Shown: one piece after another, positions 27,981-37,947 of the stretch
Numbering within the stretch: position 1 is the first letter of the stretch
Layout of the letters: the number at the start of each line of letters is the position of its first letter
NCBI RefSeq assembly: GCF_021283545.2
Contig: NZ_CP128540.1
Coordinates: 1,709,501 to 1,773,500, forward strand
Direction of reading: 5' to 3'
Length of the DNA stretch: 64,000 nt
DNA from: Pseudomonas alloputida
GTDB lineage: Bacteria > Pseudomonadota > Gammaproteobacteria > Pseudomonadales > Pseudomonadaceae
Made by a program: the position numbers and the translations under genes
The notes under the pieces: model-generated
Seen by the model: the letters and a program-made list of their open reading frames with translations, nothing else
What the model was told of the DNA's origin: nothing
Database searches by the model: none

Positions 27981-28721
27981 GTGGACAAGTTGCTTTATGT
28001 GGCCATGACCGGCGCCAGCCAGAACGCGCTGGCGCAGAAGGCCCACGCCAACAACCTGGCGAACATTTCCACCAACGGTTTTCAGCGCGACCTGGAGCAG
28101 GCCCGCTCGATGCCGGTGTTCGGTGACAGCTTTCCGGCGCGTGCATTCGCCATGACCGAGCGCCCGGCCACCGACTTCAGTGAAGGCCCGTTGGTCGAAA
28201 CTGGCCGCGACCTTGACGTGGCGGTGACCGGCAAAGGCTTTATCGCCGTGCAGGCGCCGGACGGCAGCGAAGCCTATGTGCGTACCGGTAGCCTGAACAT
28301 CGATGCCCTCGGTGTGCTGCGTGCCGGCAATGGCATGCCGGTGATCGGCAACGGTGGCCCGATCGCCATCCCGCCGGAGCAGAAAGTGGAAGTGGGTGCC
28401 GACGGCACCATCAGCATCCGCTCCATGGGTGAAGACCCGCGGGTGATGGCCGAGGTCGACCGCATCAAACTGGTCAACCCGGACACCAAAGGCCTGACGA
28501 AGGGCCTGGACGGTCTGATCCATACCACTTCCGGCCAGCCGGCCGATGCCGACGTCAACGTGCGGGTGGTGGCTGGCTTCCTGGAAGGCAGCAATGTCAA
28601 CGCTGTCGAGGAAATGACCTCGGTGCTGGCGCTGTCCCGCCAGTTCGAACTGCACGTCAAGATGATGAATACGGCCAAGGAAGGCGACGAAGCCATGGCT
28701 CGGGTTTTGCAAATCGGCTAA
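27981..28721 (+). CDS. flgF: Flagellar proximal rod protein FlgF
   Basis: Proximal rod subunit. 246 aa, GTG start at 27981 preceded by AGAGGAGAAA. N-terminal signature KAHANNLANISTNGFQRD and C-terminal VEEMTSVLALSRQFELHVK are those of rod/hook proteins. First gene of the second rod operon. Confidence 0.95.
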   Translation: MDKLLYVAMTGASQNALAQKAHANNLANISTNGFQRDLEQARSMPVFGDSFPARAFAMTERPATDFSEGPLVETGRDLDVAVTGKGFIAVQAPDGSEAYVRTGSLNIDALGVLRAGNGMPVIGNGGPIAIPPEQKVEVGADGTISIRSMGEDPRVMAEVDRIKLVNPDTKGLTKGLDGLIHTTSGQPADADVNVRVVAGFLEGSNVNAVEEMTSVLALSRQFELHVKMMNTAKEGDEAMARVLQIG

Positions 28722-28768
28722 TCACTTTTGAACGGGTGCCGTAAAACAGGCGCACGAGGAGAACTCAC

Positions 28769-29554
28769 ATGCTTCCGGCTCTTTGGGTCGCTAAAACCGG
28801 CCTGTCCGCTCAGGACACCAACCTGACGGTCATTTCCAACAACCTGGCCAACGTCTCGACCACCGGCTTCAAGCGTGATCGCGCCGAATTCGCAGACCTG
28901 CTCTACCAGATCAAGCGCCAGCCTGGTGCCCAGTCGACCCAGGACAGCGAGCTGCCCTCGGGCCTGCAGGTCGGTACCGGTGTGCGTATCGTGGGCACCC
29001 AGAAAAGCTTCGTTGCCGGCAGCCTGCAAACCACCGACAACCCGCTGGACATGGCAGTCAACGGCCGCGGTTTCTTCCAGATCCTGCAGCCGGACGGCAC
29101 CGTGTCGTATACCCGTGACGGTACCTTCCACCTGAACTCCGACGGCCAGATCGTCACTGACAACGGCTACGCCCTGGAGCCTGCCATTGTCGTGCCTAAC
29201 GACGCGCAGACCTTCACCGTTGGCCAGGACGGCACCGTGTCGATCACCACCGCCGGCAACCCGGCTGCACAGGTGATCGGCAACATCCAGACCGCCGACT
29301 TCATCAACCCGGCCGGCCTGCAGGCGATCGGCGACAACCTGTTCCTCGAGACCGCCGCCAGTGGCGCGCCTCAGGTCGGCACCCCAGGCCTGAACGGTTT
29401 TGGCACCACCTTGCAGCAGACGCTGGAGAACTCCAACGTCAGTACCGTGGAAGAGCTGGTGAACATGATCACCACTCAGCGTGCCTACGAGATGAACTCC
29501 AAAGTCATTTCCACGGCCGACCAGATGCTGTCGTTCGTTACTCAACAGCTCTAA
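28769..29554 (+). CDS. flgG: Flagellar distal rod protein FlgG
   Basis: Distal rod subunit over which the P and L rings assemble. 261 aa, family length. Begins MLPALWVAKTGLSAQDTN, with SNNLANVSTTGFKRDRAEF near residue 24-42 and the C-terminal VEELVNMITTQRAYEMNSKV signature. 47 bp after flgF with GAGGAG upstream. Confidence 0.97.
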   Translation: MLPALWVAKTGLSAQDTNLTVISNNLANVSTTGFKRDRAEFADLLYQIKRQPGAQSTQDSELPSGLQVGTGVRIVGTQKSFVAGSLQTTDNPLDMAVNGRGFFQILQPDGTVSYTRDGTFHLNSDGQIVTDNGYALEPAIVVPNDAQTFTVGQDGTVSITTAGNPAAQVIGNIQTADFINPAGLQAIGDNLFLETAASGAPQVGTPGLNGFGTTLQQTLENSNVSTVEELVNMITTQRAYEMNSKVISTADQMLSFVTQQL

Positions 29555-29590
29555 GCCCTGTCACTCAGCTGCGCCCGTGAGGTAAGTGTC

Positions 29591-30286
29591 ATGAATCGTC
29601 TGTTGTCCGTTTTCGCCCTGGGGGGGGCGGTGTTGCTGGCAGGTTGCGTCGCACCGACGCCCAAGCCCAACGACCCGTACTATGCGCCGGTGTTGCCGCG
29701 CACCCCGTTGCCGGCAGCGGCCAACAACGGTTCGATCTACCAGGCCGGTTTCGAGCAGAACCTGTACAGCGACCGCAAGGCGTTCCGGGTGGGTGACATC
29801 ATCACCATCACGCTCAATGAGCGCACGTCCGCCAGCAAGAACGCGGGCTCGCAGATCGCCAAGACCAGCAAGACCGACATCGGCCTGACTTCGCTGTTTG
29901 GTAGCACGCCCAACACCAATAATCCGTTCGGTGGCGGTGACCTTTCGCTGGAGGCCGGTTATAGCGGCGATCGCGCGACCAAGGGCGACAGCAAGGCCAC
30001 CCAGGGCAACACGCTGACCGGTTCGATCACCGTCACCGTGGCCGAGGTACTGCCCAACGGCATCATCGCCGTGCGCGGCGAGAAGTGGCTGACCCTGAAC
30101 ACCGGCGAAGAGCTGGTGCGCATTGCCGGCATGGTTCGCGCTGACGATATCGCCACCGACAACACCGTGCCGTCCACCCGTGTGGCCGACGCGCGCATCA
30201 CCTACTCCGGTACCGGTTCGTTCGCCGATGCCAGCCAGCCCGGGTGGCTGGACCGCTTCTTCATCAGCCCGCTTTGGCCTTTCTGA
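29591..30286 (+). CDS. flgH: Flagellar L-ring protein FlgH
   Basis: Outer-membrane lipoprotein that forms the L ring. 231 aa. Lipoprotein signal peptide with lipobox LLAGC (Cys at about 19). Conserved [17 protein letters not shown] and IRGEKW-like region ([20 protein letters not shown]). Ends [14 protein letters not shown]. Confidence 0.96.
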
Positions 30287-30298
30287 GTACGGATGACC

Positions 30299-31408
30299 AT
30301 GTTCAACGTGAGGCAGCTGATTGCCACAACCCTGCTTTTGTCCTGCGCCTTCGCTGCCCAGGCCGAGCGTCTGAAGGACATTGCCAGCATCTCTGGCGTA
30401 CGTTCCAACCAGTTGATTGGTTACGGCCTGGTGGTGGGCCTCAATGGCACGGGTGACCAGACCACCCAGACGCCGTTCACCCTGCAAACCTTCAACAACA
30501 TGCTGTCGCAATTCGGCATCAAGGTGCCGGCCGGTTCCGGCAACGTGCAGCTGAAGAACGTTGCCGCAGTGTCGGTGCATGCCGACCTGCCACCGTTCGC
30601 CAAGCCGGGCCAGGTGGTGGACATCACCGTGTCGTCGATCGGTAACTCGAAGAGCCTGCGCGGCGGCAGCCTGTTGATGACCCCGCTCAAGGGTATCGAC
30701 GGCAACGTTTACGCCATTGCCCAGGGCAACCTGGTCGTGGGTGGCTTTGACGCCGAGGGCCGTGACGGCTCGAAGATCACTGTCAACGTGCCGTCGGCTG
30801 GCCGTATCCCGGGTGGTGCCAGTGTCGAGCGTGCGGTACCGAGCGGCTTCAACCAGGGCAATACCCTGACCCTGAACCTCAATCGCCCCGACTTCACGAC
30901 CGCCAAGCGCATCGTGGACAAGGTCAACGACCTGCTCGGCCCTGGCGTGGCCCAGGCCGTTGATGGTGGTTCGGTAAGGGTCAGCGCGCCGATGGACCCA
31001 AGCCAGCGCGTGGATTATCTGTCGATCCTCGAAAACCTCGAAATCGACCCGGGCCAGGCGGTGGCCAAGGTCATCATCAACTCGCGTACCGGCACTATCG
31101 TCATCGGCCAGAACGTCAAGGTGTCGCCGGCGGCGGTTACCCACGGCAGCCTGACCGTGACCATCACCGAAGACCCGATCGTCAGCCAGCCGGGGGCCTT
31201 CTCCAATGGCCAGACTGCCGTGGTGCCACGCTCGCGGGTCAATGCCGAGCAGGAAGCCAAGCCGATGTTCAAGTTCGGCCCAGGCACCACGCTGGATGAA
31301 ATCGTCCGCGCGGTGAACCAGGTGGGCGCAGCGCCCGGCGACCTGATGGCGATCCTCGAAGCCTTGAAACAGGCCGGCGCCTTGCAGGCCGACCTGATCG
31401 TGATCTGA
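30299..31408 (+). CDS. flgI: Flagellar P-ring protein FlgI
   Basis: Periplasmic P-ring subunit around the rod, with FlgA as chaperone. 369 aa from ATG 30299 ([14 protein letters not shown]), preceded by GGAT; ATG 30293 would add two residues. Sec signal peptide (about 1-21, ending AAQA) then the family start [20 protein letters not shown]. Downstream [20 protein letters not shown] is typical. Confidence 0.96.
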   Translation: MFNVRQLIATTLLLSCAFAAQAERLKDIASISGVRSNQLIGYGLVVGLNGTGDQTTQTPFTLQTFNNMLSQFGIKVPAGSGNVQLKNVAAVSVHADLPPFAKPGQVVDITVSSIGNSKSLRGGSLLMTPLKGIDGNVYAIAQGNLVVGGFDAEGRDGSKITVNVPSAGRIPGGASVERAVPSGFNQGNTLTLNLNRPDFTTAKRIVDKVNDLLGPGVAQAVDGGSVRVSAPMDPSQRVDYLSILENLEIDPGQAVAKVIINSRTGTIVIGQNVKVSPAAVTHGSLTVTITEDPIVSQPGAFSNGQTAVVPRSRVNAEQEAKPMFKFGPGTTLDEIVRAVNQVGAAPGDLMAILEALKQAGALQADLIVI

Positions 31409-31419
31409 GGACGGCGCGG

Positions 31420-32574
31420 ATGAATATCAAAAGCCAGGTATCCGTTAGTGCCGACAGCGGCGCCTACACCGACCTCAACCGTCTGAGTGCCCTCAAGCAC
31501 GGCGATCGCGACAGCGAAGCCAATGTGCGCAAGGTGGCCCAGGAATTCGAGTCGCTGTTCATCAGCGAAATGCTCAAGGCCTCGCGCAAGGCCAGTGACG
31601 TGCTGGCCGACGACAACCCGATGAACACCGAAACGGTCAAGCAGTACCGCGACATGTACGACCAGCAGTTGGCCGTGAGCATGTCCCGCGAAGGTGGCGG
31701 CATCGGCTTGCAGGACGTGCTGGTGCGCCAGCTGACCAAGGGCCGCAGTGCGTCGATCAATACCAGCCCGTTCCCGCGCGTCGATAGCGGTGGCCCGGCA
31801 TTGTGGGGCAACAAGGTGGCGGAGCCAGCGCATGCCATGGCCTCGTCCGCTACGCGCAACGACGTTGCTGCACTCAACGCGCGGCGCCTGGCCCTGCCAA
31901 GCAAACTCACCGACCGCCTGTTGGCCGGTATCGTGCCGTCGGCGGAAACTGCCAATAACGCCGCCGTGCCTGCCCGTGACGGTCAGGCAGTAGCCAAGGC
32001 CTTCGCCGTGCCGGACAACGGCCTGCGCATTGTCGGCCGTGCCGTGGCCCAGCCACCGCTGGCGCCGAACAAGGCTTTCACCGACAGCGACGCCTTCGTC
32101 GCCACCATGCTGCCAATGGCCGAGCAGGCCGCCAGGCGCATTGGTGTCGACCCGCGCTACCTGGTGGCCCAGGCCGCGCTGGAAACCGGTTGGGGCAAGT
32201 CGGTGATGCGCAACAGCGACGGCAGCAGCAGCCACAACCTGTTCGGCATCAAAGCCACCGGCAACTGGCAAGGCGAGCAGGCGCGGGCGATCACCAGCGA
32301 ATTCCGCGATGGCCAGTTCGTCAAGGAAACCGCGGCGTTCCGCAGCTACGACTCCTACCAGGACAGCTTCCACGATCTCGTTACCTTGCTGCAGAGCAAT
32401 GCTCGCTATCAAGGTGCGCTGGATGCGGCCGATAACCCTGAGCAGTTTGCAAGAGAGCTGCAAAAAGCAGGTTATGCGACCGACCCGGGCTATGCGAAGA
32501 AGATCATCAGCATCGCCCAGCAAATGCAGTCAACCCCGCAATACGCCATGGCTGGCAGAACCACGAACTTATAA
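31420..32574 (+). CDS. flgJ: Flagellar rod-cap protein and muramidase FlgJ
   Basis: Bifunctional protein: N-terminal rod-cap domain (about 15-110; KVAQEFESLFISEMLKASRK) and C-terminal peptidoglycan hydrolase (about 225-375) of glucosaminidase/GH73 type (VAQAALETGWGKSVMR, SHNLFGIKATGNW), which opens the wall for the rod. 384 aa, with a long linker (about 115-220) as in other pseudomonads. E in ALETGWG is the likely catalytic acid. Confidence 0.95.
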   Translation: MNIKSQVSVSADSGAYTDLNRLSALKHGDRDSEANVRKVAQEFESLFISEMLKASRKASDVLADDNPMNTETVKQYRDMYDQQLAVSMSREGGGIGLQDVLVRQLTKGRSASINTSPFPRVDSGGPALWGNKVAEPAHAMASSATRNDVAALNARRLALPSKLTDRLLAGIVPSAETANNAAVPARDGQAVAKAFAVPDNGLRIVGRAVAQPPLAPNKAFTDSDAFVATMLPMAEQAARRIGVDPRYLVAQAALETGWGKSVMRNSDGSSSHNLFGIKATGNWQGEQARAITSEFRDGQFVKETAAFRSYDSYQDSFHDLVTLLQSNARYQGALDAADNPEQFARELQKAGYATDPGYAKKIISIAQQMQSTPQYAMAGRTTNL

Positions 32575-32586
32575 AAGGACTAAATC

Positions 32587-34629
32587 ATGTCGAGCCTGAT
32601 TTCCATCGGCCTGAGTGGCCTGAGTGCCAGCCAGGCGGCCTTGTCGGTAACCAGTAACAACATCGCCAACGCCGCGACCAGTGGCTACTCGCGCCAGCAG
32701 ACGGTTCAGGCGGCGGGGCCTTCGCACAACATCGGCGCAGGTTTCCTGGGTACCGGCACCACGCTGGCGGATGTGCGTCGCATCTACAGTTCCTACCTGG
32801 ACAACCAGCTGCAGACGGCCACCTCGTTGCAGGCAGACTCGGTGACGTTCCAGGATCAGATCACCAGCGTCGACAAACTGCTGGCCGACCGTGACACCGG
32901 CATCAGCTCGGTCCTTACCGCCTTCTTCTCGGCGCTGCAGACTGCGGCGGCGAAGCCGGGTGACGTTGCCTCGCGCCAGCTGCTGCTGACCCAGGCGCAA
33001 ACCCTGAGCAACCGTTTCAACGCGGTGAGCACCCAGCTGACCCAGCAGAACGCCACGATCAACTCCCAGCTCGACACCATGGCCGGCCAGGTGAACAAGC
33101 TCACAGCCAACATTGCCGAGTACAACAAGCAGATCACCGCGGCCAGCGCCTCCGGCAACACCCCCAACAGCCTGCTGGATGCGCGCAGCGAAGCCGTGCG
33201 CCAGCTCAACGAGCTGGTAGGGGTGACGGTGCAGGAGCGTGATGGCAACTACGACGTGTATCTGGGCAGTGGCCAATCGCTGGTCACCGGAACCAAGGCC
33301 AACACCTTGTCGGTGGAGCCGGGTGTGGCCGACAAGAGCCAGGTTGCCCTGCGCATCAACTATGACTCGTTCAGCTCGGACGTGACCTCGGTGGTGTCCG
33401 GTGGCGCCATTGGCGGCCTGTTGCGTTATCGCCAGGACGTGCTGACGCCGTCGATGAACGAGCTTGGTCGCGTTGCCCTGGTCGTCGCCGACAGCATCAA
33501 TAGCCAGCTGGGGCAGGGCCTGGATGCCAACGGCCAGTTCGGCAGCTCGCTGTTCTCCAGCATCAACAGCGCCACCGCCATTGCCCAGCGCAGCCTGGCC
33601 TCGTCGAACAACAGTGCAGGCTCCGGCAATCTGGATGTCACCATCGCCAACAGCGGTGCGCTGACCACCTACGACTACGAGGTGAAGTTCACCAGCGCCA
33701 GCCAGTACAGTGTGCGCCGCTCAGACGGCACCGACATGGGCAGCTTCGACCTGAATGCCGACCCGGCACCGGTGATAGACGGTTTCAGCCTGGCGTTGAA
33801 AGGCGGCGGCCTGGCGGCCGGCGACAGCTTCAAGGTGATCCCTACCCGTGCGGCAGCCGGCAGCATCACCACCACCCTGACCGATGCCAACAAACTGGCC
33901 TTCGCCGGGCCGATCAGTGCTGCGGCAGGCAGTGGCAACAGCGGTACCGGCACCATCACCCAACCTACGCTGGGCGAATCGCTGGATATCTATGGCGGTG
34001 CCGACACCGCACTGATCCAGCAGTCGATTCGCGATTCGATGCCGGTACGCGTGGTGTTCGACGCTGCCAGCGGTGGCTCCCAGGGCTACAAGCTGTTCGA
34101 CGCCAAGGGTACCCAGATTGGTACCGGCAGCGTGGTGCCTGGGCAGGACAACAATTTGTCCATCGCCGTGCCGATGCTGGATGCGGCCGGCGACCCGATT
34201 CTGGATGGTAGCGGTAACCCGCGTACCTTTGCCGTCGAGACCACAATCGGTGGCAGCCCTGCGGCCAATGACAGCTTTACCCTGTCGTTCAATGCCGACG
34301 GCAAGGCGGACAACCGCAATGCCAACGCGCTGCTGGACCTGCAGACCAAGTCGACCGTGGGCACCAATTCCGGCACCGGTACCAGCTTCACCTCGGCCTA
34401 CGCCTCGCTGGTCGAGCGGGTAGGGGCCAAGGCCAGCCAGGCCACCATTGACACCACGGCGACCCAGGCAGTGCTCAAGTCTGCGACCGAAAGCCGCAGC
34501 GCAGTGTCGGGCGTCAACCTCGATGACGAAGCGGCCAGCCTGGTGAAGTTCCAGCACTACTACACAGCGTCGTCGCAGATCATCAAGGCGGCGCAAGAAA
34601 CCTTCTCCACCCTGATTAACGCCCTGTAA
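32587..34629 (+). CDS. flgK: Hook-filament junction protein FlgK (HAP1)
   Basis: First junction protein between hook and filament; chaperoned by FlgN. 680 aa, somewhat long. N-terminal MSSLISIGLSGLSASQAALS then TSNNIANAATSGYSRQQ; C-terminal SGVNLDDEAASLVKFQHYYT and QIIKAAQETFSTLINAL. The large central part (about 340-590) is variable and Ser/Gly/Thr-rich. Confidence 0.95.
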   Translation: MSSLISIGLSGLSASQAALSVTSNNIANAATSGYSRQQTVQAAGPSHNIGAGFLGTGTTLADVRRIYSSYLDNQLQTATSLQADSVTFQDQITSVDKLLADRDTGISSVLTAFFSALQTAAAKPGDVASRQLLLTQAQTLSNRFNAVSTQLTQQNATINSQLDTMAGQVNKLTANIAEYNKQITAASASGNTPNSLLDARSEAVRQLNELVGVTVQERDGNYDVYLGSGQSLVTGTKANTLSVEPGVADKSQVALRINYDSFSSDVTSVVSGGAIGGLLRYRQDVLTPSMNELGRVALVVADSINSQLGQGLDANGQFGSSLFSSINSATAIAQRSLASSNNSAGSGNLDVTIANSGALTTYDYEVKFTSASQYSVRRSDGTDMGSFDLNADPAPVIDGFSLALKGGGLAAGDSFKVIPTRAAAGSITTTLTDANKLAFAGPISAAAGSGNSGTGTITQPTLGESLDIYGGADTALIQQSIRDSMPVRVVFDAASGGSQGYKLFDAKGTQIGTGSVVPGQDNNLSIAVPMLDAAGDPILDGSGNPRTFAVETTIGGSPAANDSFTLSFNADGKADNRNANALLDLQTKSTVGTNSGTGTSFTSAYASLVERVGAKASQATIDTTATQAVLKSATESRSAVSGVNLDDEAASLVKFQHYYTASSQIIKAAQETFSTLINAL

Positions 34630-34642
34630 GGAGTAGCGGACC

Positions 34643-36208
34643 GTGCGTATTTCAACTGCTCAGTTCTATGAGACCAGCGCCACTAGCTACTCCCAGAACT
34701 ACTCCAACTTGGCCAAGATTACCGAACAGGTCACCTCCAAATCGCGCATCCAATCGGCCGGTGACGACCCGGTCGGCGCTGCGCGCCTGCTGGTGCTGCA
34801 GCAACAGAGCGCCTTGTTGGAGCAGTACAGCGGAAACATGACCACGGTCAAGAACGCCCTGCTGCAGGAAGAGAGCGTGCTATCGACCATCAACGATGCC
34901 CTGCAGCGTGCCAGCGAGCTGGCGATCCAGGCGGGTAACGGGGGCCTGAGCGATGCCGACCGTACCTCGATCGCCAGCGAGATCAAGGAAATCGAAGCCA
35001 ACGTGTTCGGTCTGCTGAACTCGCGCGATGCCAACGGCGACTACATGTTTGGCGGCTCCAAGTCGTCGACCCCGCCCTATGTGCGCAACGCCGACGGCAC
35101 CTACAGCTACCAGGGCGACCAGACCCAGCTGAGCCTGCAGGTGTCCGACACCTTGCGCCTGGCGACCAACGACACCGGCTACAGCATTTTCGACCAGGCC
35201 ACCAACAACAGCCGCACCCAGTCGAGCCTGGTAGCACCGTCGCCGGATGACGGCAAGGTATTGCTGTCTGGCGGCCTGTTGACCTCGGCCACCACCTACG
35301 GCAATCAGTTTGCCGCTGGTCAGCCGTATTCTGTCACCTTCACCAGTGCCACCGAGTACAGCGTGAGGGATGCCGCCGGCAATGACATCACCAATGAAAC
35401 CGCCGGCAAGGGCAAGTTCGACGTCAATACCGAAGGCGGCAAGATGATCTCGCTGCGCGGTGTCGACTTCGAGATCAACCTGAACCTGGCGGAAGGTGAC
35501 GATGCTGACGCCGTCGTTGCCGGCCATGTGTTCACCCTCGAAGCCAAGCCCGATACCCTCACTGCGACGCGTAGCGCGGGCAACCCGTCGACGGCGCAGG
35601 TGACCGGCACCAGCGTTACCGACCCGGAAGCTTACCGTAGCACCTTCCCAAGCAACGGCGCGGTGATCCGCTTCACCAGCGACACCGAGTATTCTCTGTA
35701 TGCGCAGCCGTACAGTGCCGACAGCAAGCCGATTGGCTCGGGTACAGTAGGGGCGGGCAACGCAGTGACGGTGGCAGGCGTTACCTACCAGTTCGACAGC
35801 GCGCCGAAGCAAGGCGACCAGTTCTCGGTCAATGCCAATACCCATCGCACGCAGAACGTACTGGATACCTTGGGTCAGCTACGCAGCGCTCTGGAAAAGC
35901 CGCTGGACACGCCCGAGGCGCAGGCTGCACTGAAAACCGCCACCGACTCGGCGATTTCCAACCTGGCCAGTGCCCGGGATCGTATCGACATTACCCGTGG
36001 TTCGATCGGTGCGCGGGGCAACTCGCTGGATATTCAGGCGCAGGAAAACGAAAGCCTGGGGCTGGCCAACCAAAGCACACAAAGTGCCATTGGCGATACT
36101 GACATGGCCTCGGCCACCATTCAGCTGACCCTGCAGCAGGCCATGCTTGAAGCTTCGCAACTGGCGTTTGCGCGCATTTCTCAGCTAAGCCTGTTCGACA
36201 AGATCTAA
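34643..36208 (+). CDS. flgL: Hook-filament junction protein FlgL (HAP3)
   Basis: Second junction protein, flagellin-like ends. 521 aa, start GTG 34643 with AAGGAG upstream. N-terminal MRISTAQFYETSATSYSQNY and SAGDDPVGAARLLVLQQQ; C-terminal DTDMASATIQLTLQQAMLEA. Middle region (about 150-420) is larger than in short FlgL proteins. Last gene of flgFGHIJKL. Confidence 0.95.
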   Translation: MRISTAQFYETSATSYSQNYSNLAKITEQVTSKSRIQSAGDDPVGAARLLVLQQQSALLEQYSGNMTTVKNALLQEESVLSTINDALQRASELAIQAGNGGLSDADRTSIASEIKEIEANVFGLLNSRDANGDYMFGGSKSSTPPYVRNADGTYSYQGDQTQLSLQVSDTLRLATNDTGYSIFDQATNNSRTQSSLVAPSPDDGKVLLSGGLLTSATTYGNQFAAGQPYSVTFTSATEYSVRDAAGNDITNETAGKGKFDVNTEGGKMISLRGVDFEINLNLAEGDDADAVVAGHVFTLEAKPDTLTATRSAGNPSTAQVTGTSVTDPEAYRSTFPSNGAVIRFTSDTEYSLYAQPYSADSKPIGSGTVGAGNAVTVAGVTYQFDSAPKQGDQFSVNANTHRTQNVLDTLGQLRSALEKPLDTPEAQAALKTATDSAISNLASARDRIDITRGSIGARGNSLDIQAQENESLGLANQSTQSAIGDTDMASATIQLTLQQAMLEASQLAFARISQLSLFDKI

Positions 36209-36224
36209 TCTGCCTGCCTGATCC

Positions 36225-36343
36225 TGGGGCTGCTGCGCAGCCCTATCGCGACACAAGGCCCCCACAGGTCGTCCTCTCTCCTGGAGGTGGCGTATTCGTG
36301 GGAGCGGCCTTGCGTCGCGAAAGGGCCGCGATGCGGCCCCATC
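36225..36343. repeat. Inverted REP pair after flgL
   Basis: Two oppositely oriented units of a second REP family: 36225-36268 (GGGGCTGCTGCGCAGCCC then tatcgcgacacaaggc) and 36298-36343 (gtgggagcggccttgcgtcgcga then GGGCCGCGATGCGGCCCC). The pair can fold into a long hairpin and may end the flgF-flgL transcript. The remainder of the 416-bp gap (to 36624) has no gene I can support. Confidence 0.75.
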
Positions 36344-36624
36344 GATATCTGCTGCGAAGCTGATCATTCGGGGTCCAGTGCCCGCCCGGTCATTCCGCAA
36401 ATTCCCCAGTCCCCACACCCTCGCCACGGCTTTCGTAGCATTTCAATGTGACCAATGAGTCAAAACGCTCATCTTCCCTGTATTCTATGCAGCAGCTGTT
36501 GCAGCATTTTGTTACCGGTGCGCAGGCGAGCCCTGGCTACAACCCCTGGCGGTGGCCGCTCCGGTATTTGGCGCCCTCAATTCATCGAGTGGTGGTCTTT
36601 GGCTGTTTTCATTGGGAAGCCAGA

Positions 36625-37554
36625 ATGATTGGCATCAAAAGCATTGCGAGTTACGTGCCCACCGCTGGCCTGGACAACTACGTTCAGGGTGCGAAGTTCG
36701 GCAAGGACGAAGAGTTCATGTTCGGCAAGATCGGTGCGTCGTTCCTGCCGCGCAAGGCCGAAGAGCAAGAAACCTCCGACTTGTGCGTAGAGGCCGCCCA
36801 GGCACTGTTCGCCAGCAACCCCGACCTTGATCCGCAATCGATCGATGCGTTGATCGTGGTCACCCAGAACGGCGACGAAGAAGGTCTGCCGCACACCGCA
36901 GCCATCGTCCAGAGCAAACTTGGCCTGTCTACCCGCGTGGCGGCGTTCGACGTGTCGCTTGGCTGCTCCGGCTATGTGTATGGCCTGTATGCGATCAAAG
37001 GCTTCATGGAGGCGGCAGGCCTGAAGAACGGCCTGCTGATCACCGCCGACCCGTATTCGAAGATCGTCGACCCGGAAGACCGCAACACCACCATGCTGTT
37101 CGGCGACGCCGCCACGGCAACCTGGATGGGTGAAAACGCGGTTTGGAACCTGGGCCAGGCGCGTTTCGGCACTGACGGTTCCGGTGCCGAGCACCTGAAA
37201 GTCAGTGACGGCAAGTTCTTCATGAACGGCCGCCAGGTATTCAACTTCGCCCTGATCAAGGTGCCAGCGCACCTGCACGAGCTGCTGGATGCCAGCGGCC
37301 TGAAGTCGTCGGATATCGACGCCTTCTGCATCCACCAGGGCAGTGCGGCGATTGTCGACGCCGTGGCGCGACGCTTTGAAGAGCAACACCCGGAGAAGTT
37401 CGTCAAGGACATGCTGGAAACCGGCAATACGGTGTCCTCCAGTGTTCCGCTGCTGCTGCAGAAGCACATGCTCGATGGCAGCTGGAAGCGCGTGGCGATC
37501 AGTGGCTTTGGCGTGGGCCTGTCGTGGGGCTCGGCCATCCTGTACCGCGACTGA
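36625..37554 (+). CDS. Ketoacyl-ACP synthase III-like protein in the flagellar locus
   Basis: FabH-like thiolase-fold enzyme predicted to condense an acyl-CoA with malonyl-ACP or transfer an acyl group. 309 aa from ATG 36625 (MIGIKSIASYVP); the 59-residue upstream extension is not FabH-like. The catalytic triad is intact: C114 (SLGCSG), H237 (CIHQGS) and N268 (ETGNTVSSS). Lies between flgL and fliC with no other fatty-acid genes, the same position I recall in KT2440. Two roles are open: supplying an acyl group that decorates flagellin or its glycan, or a lipid role unrelated to flagella. Sequence alone does not decide. Confidence 0.85.
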   Translation: MIGIKSIASYVPTAGLDNYVQGAKFGKDEEFMFGKIGASFLPRKAEEQETSDLCVEAAQALFASNPDLDPQSIDALIVVTQNGDEEGLPHTAAIVQSKLGLSTRVAAFDVSLGCSGYVYGLYAIKGFMEAAGLKNGLLITADPYSKIVDPEDRNTTMLFGDAATATWMGENAVWNLGQARFGTDGSGAEHLKVSDGKFFMNGRQVFNFALIKVPAHLHELLDASGLKSSDIDAFCIHQGSAAIVDAVARRFEEQHPEKFVKDMLETGNTVSSSVPLLLQKHMLDGSWKRVAISGFGVGLSWGSAILYRD

Positions 37555-37570
37555 TCCCAGTCAGCCCCTA

Positions 37571-37609
37571 AAAGCGCCCGGCGGCCACCGCCCGGCGCTT
37601 TTTTTTCTG
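37571..37609 (+). terminator. Terminator of the ketoacyl synthase gene
   Basis: AAGCGCCCGGCGG-CCA-CCGCCCGGCGCTT followed by TTTTTTTTC, about 17 bp after the stop. Upstream half of the 393-bp gap before fliC. Confidence 0.88.
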
Positions 37610-37641
37610 CCGAAAATAAGCTTCTGCCTAACGCAGCCCAT

Positions 37642-37688
37642 TGTAGGAGCGGGTTCACCCGCGAACACCGGCAAAGCCGGTGCCACCC
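37642..37688 (+). repeat. REP sequence upstream of fliC
   Basis: TGTAGGAGCGGGTTCACCCGCGAA followed by a small hairpin CACCGGCAAAGCCGGTG. Same family as the other gtagga-type REPs. Confidence 0.8.
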
Positions 37689-37840
37689 ATCGCGTCTCCT
37701 TCTTCGCAGCCTCACCCGCTCCACCGACGGGATGAGGCATTCAGCCCAGTTCAAACAGTTTTTGACGCCAATAAACCGCCCTTAACCCCTTGATTTCTCA
37801 GGGCTGGCCCCATGCCAGTATTTTTTTTTTGAAAAAACCC

Positions 37841-37867
37841 TCAAGCAACCCGCGCACCCGACGATAA
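37841..37867 (+). promoter_or_regulatory. FliA (sigma28) promoter of fliC
   Basis: TCAAGCAA, 11-nt spacer, GACGATAA, with one mismatch in the -10 (GACG for GCCG). Predicted start gives a leader of about 70 nt before fliC, which ends in AACGAGGAATTC and carries GGA motifs. Confidence 0.7.
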
Positions 37868-37947
37868 CCATTACGAAGGTTCTCTAGGCCACACCCGGCT
37901 GTCGCCAGGGCCGGAAGCCGCAGTATCCATACAACGAGGAATTCGTC

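Noticed and set aside
36448..36624. 59-residue N-terminal extension of the ketoacyl synthase
   Set aside because: The extension is not FabH-like, and the family N-terminus starts at ATG 36625.
37755..37785. Alternative FliA promoter TCAAA...GCCAATAA before fliC
   Set aside because: The spacing between the two halves is about three bases too short; the site at 37841-37867 fits the 11-nt spacer.
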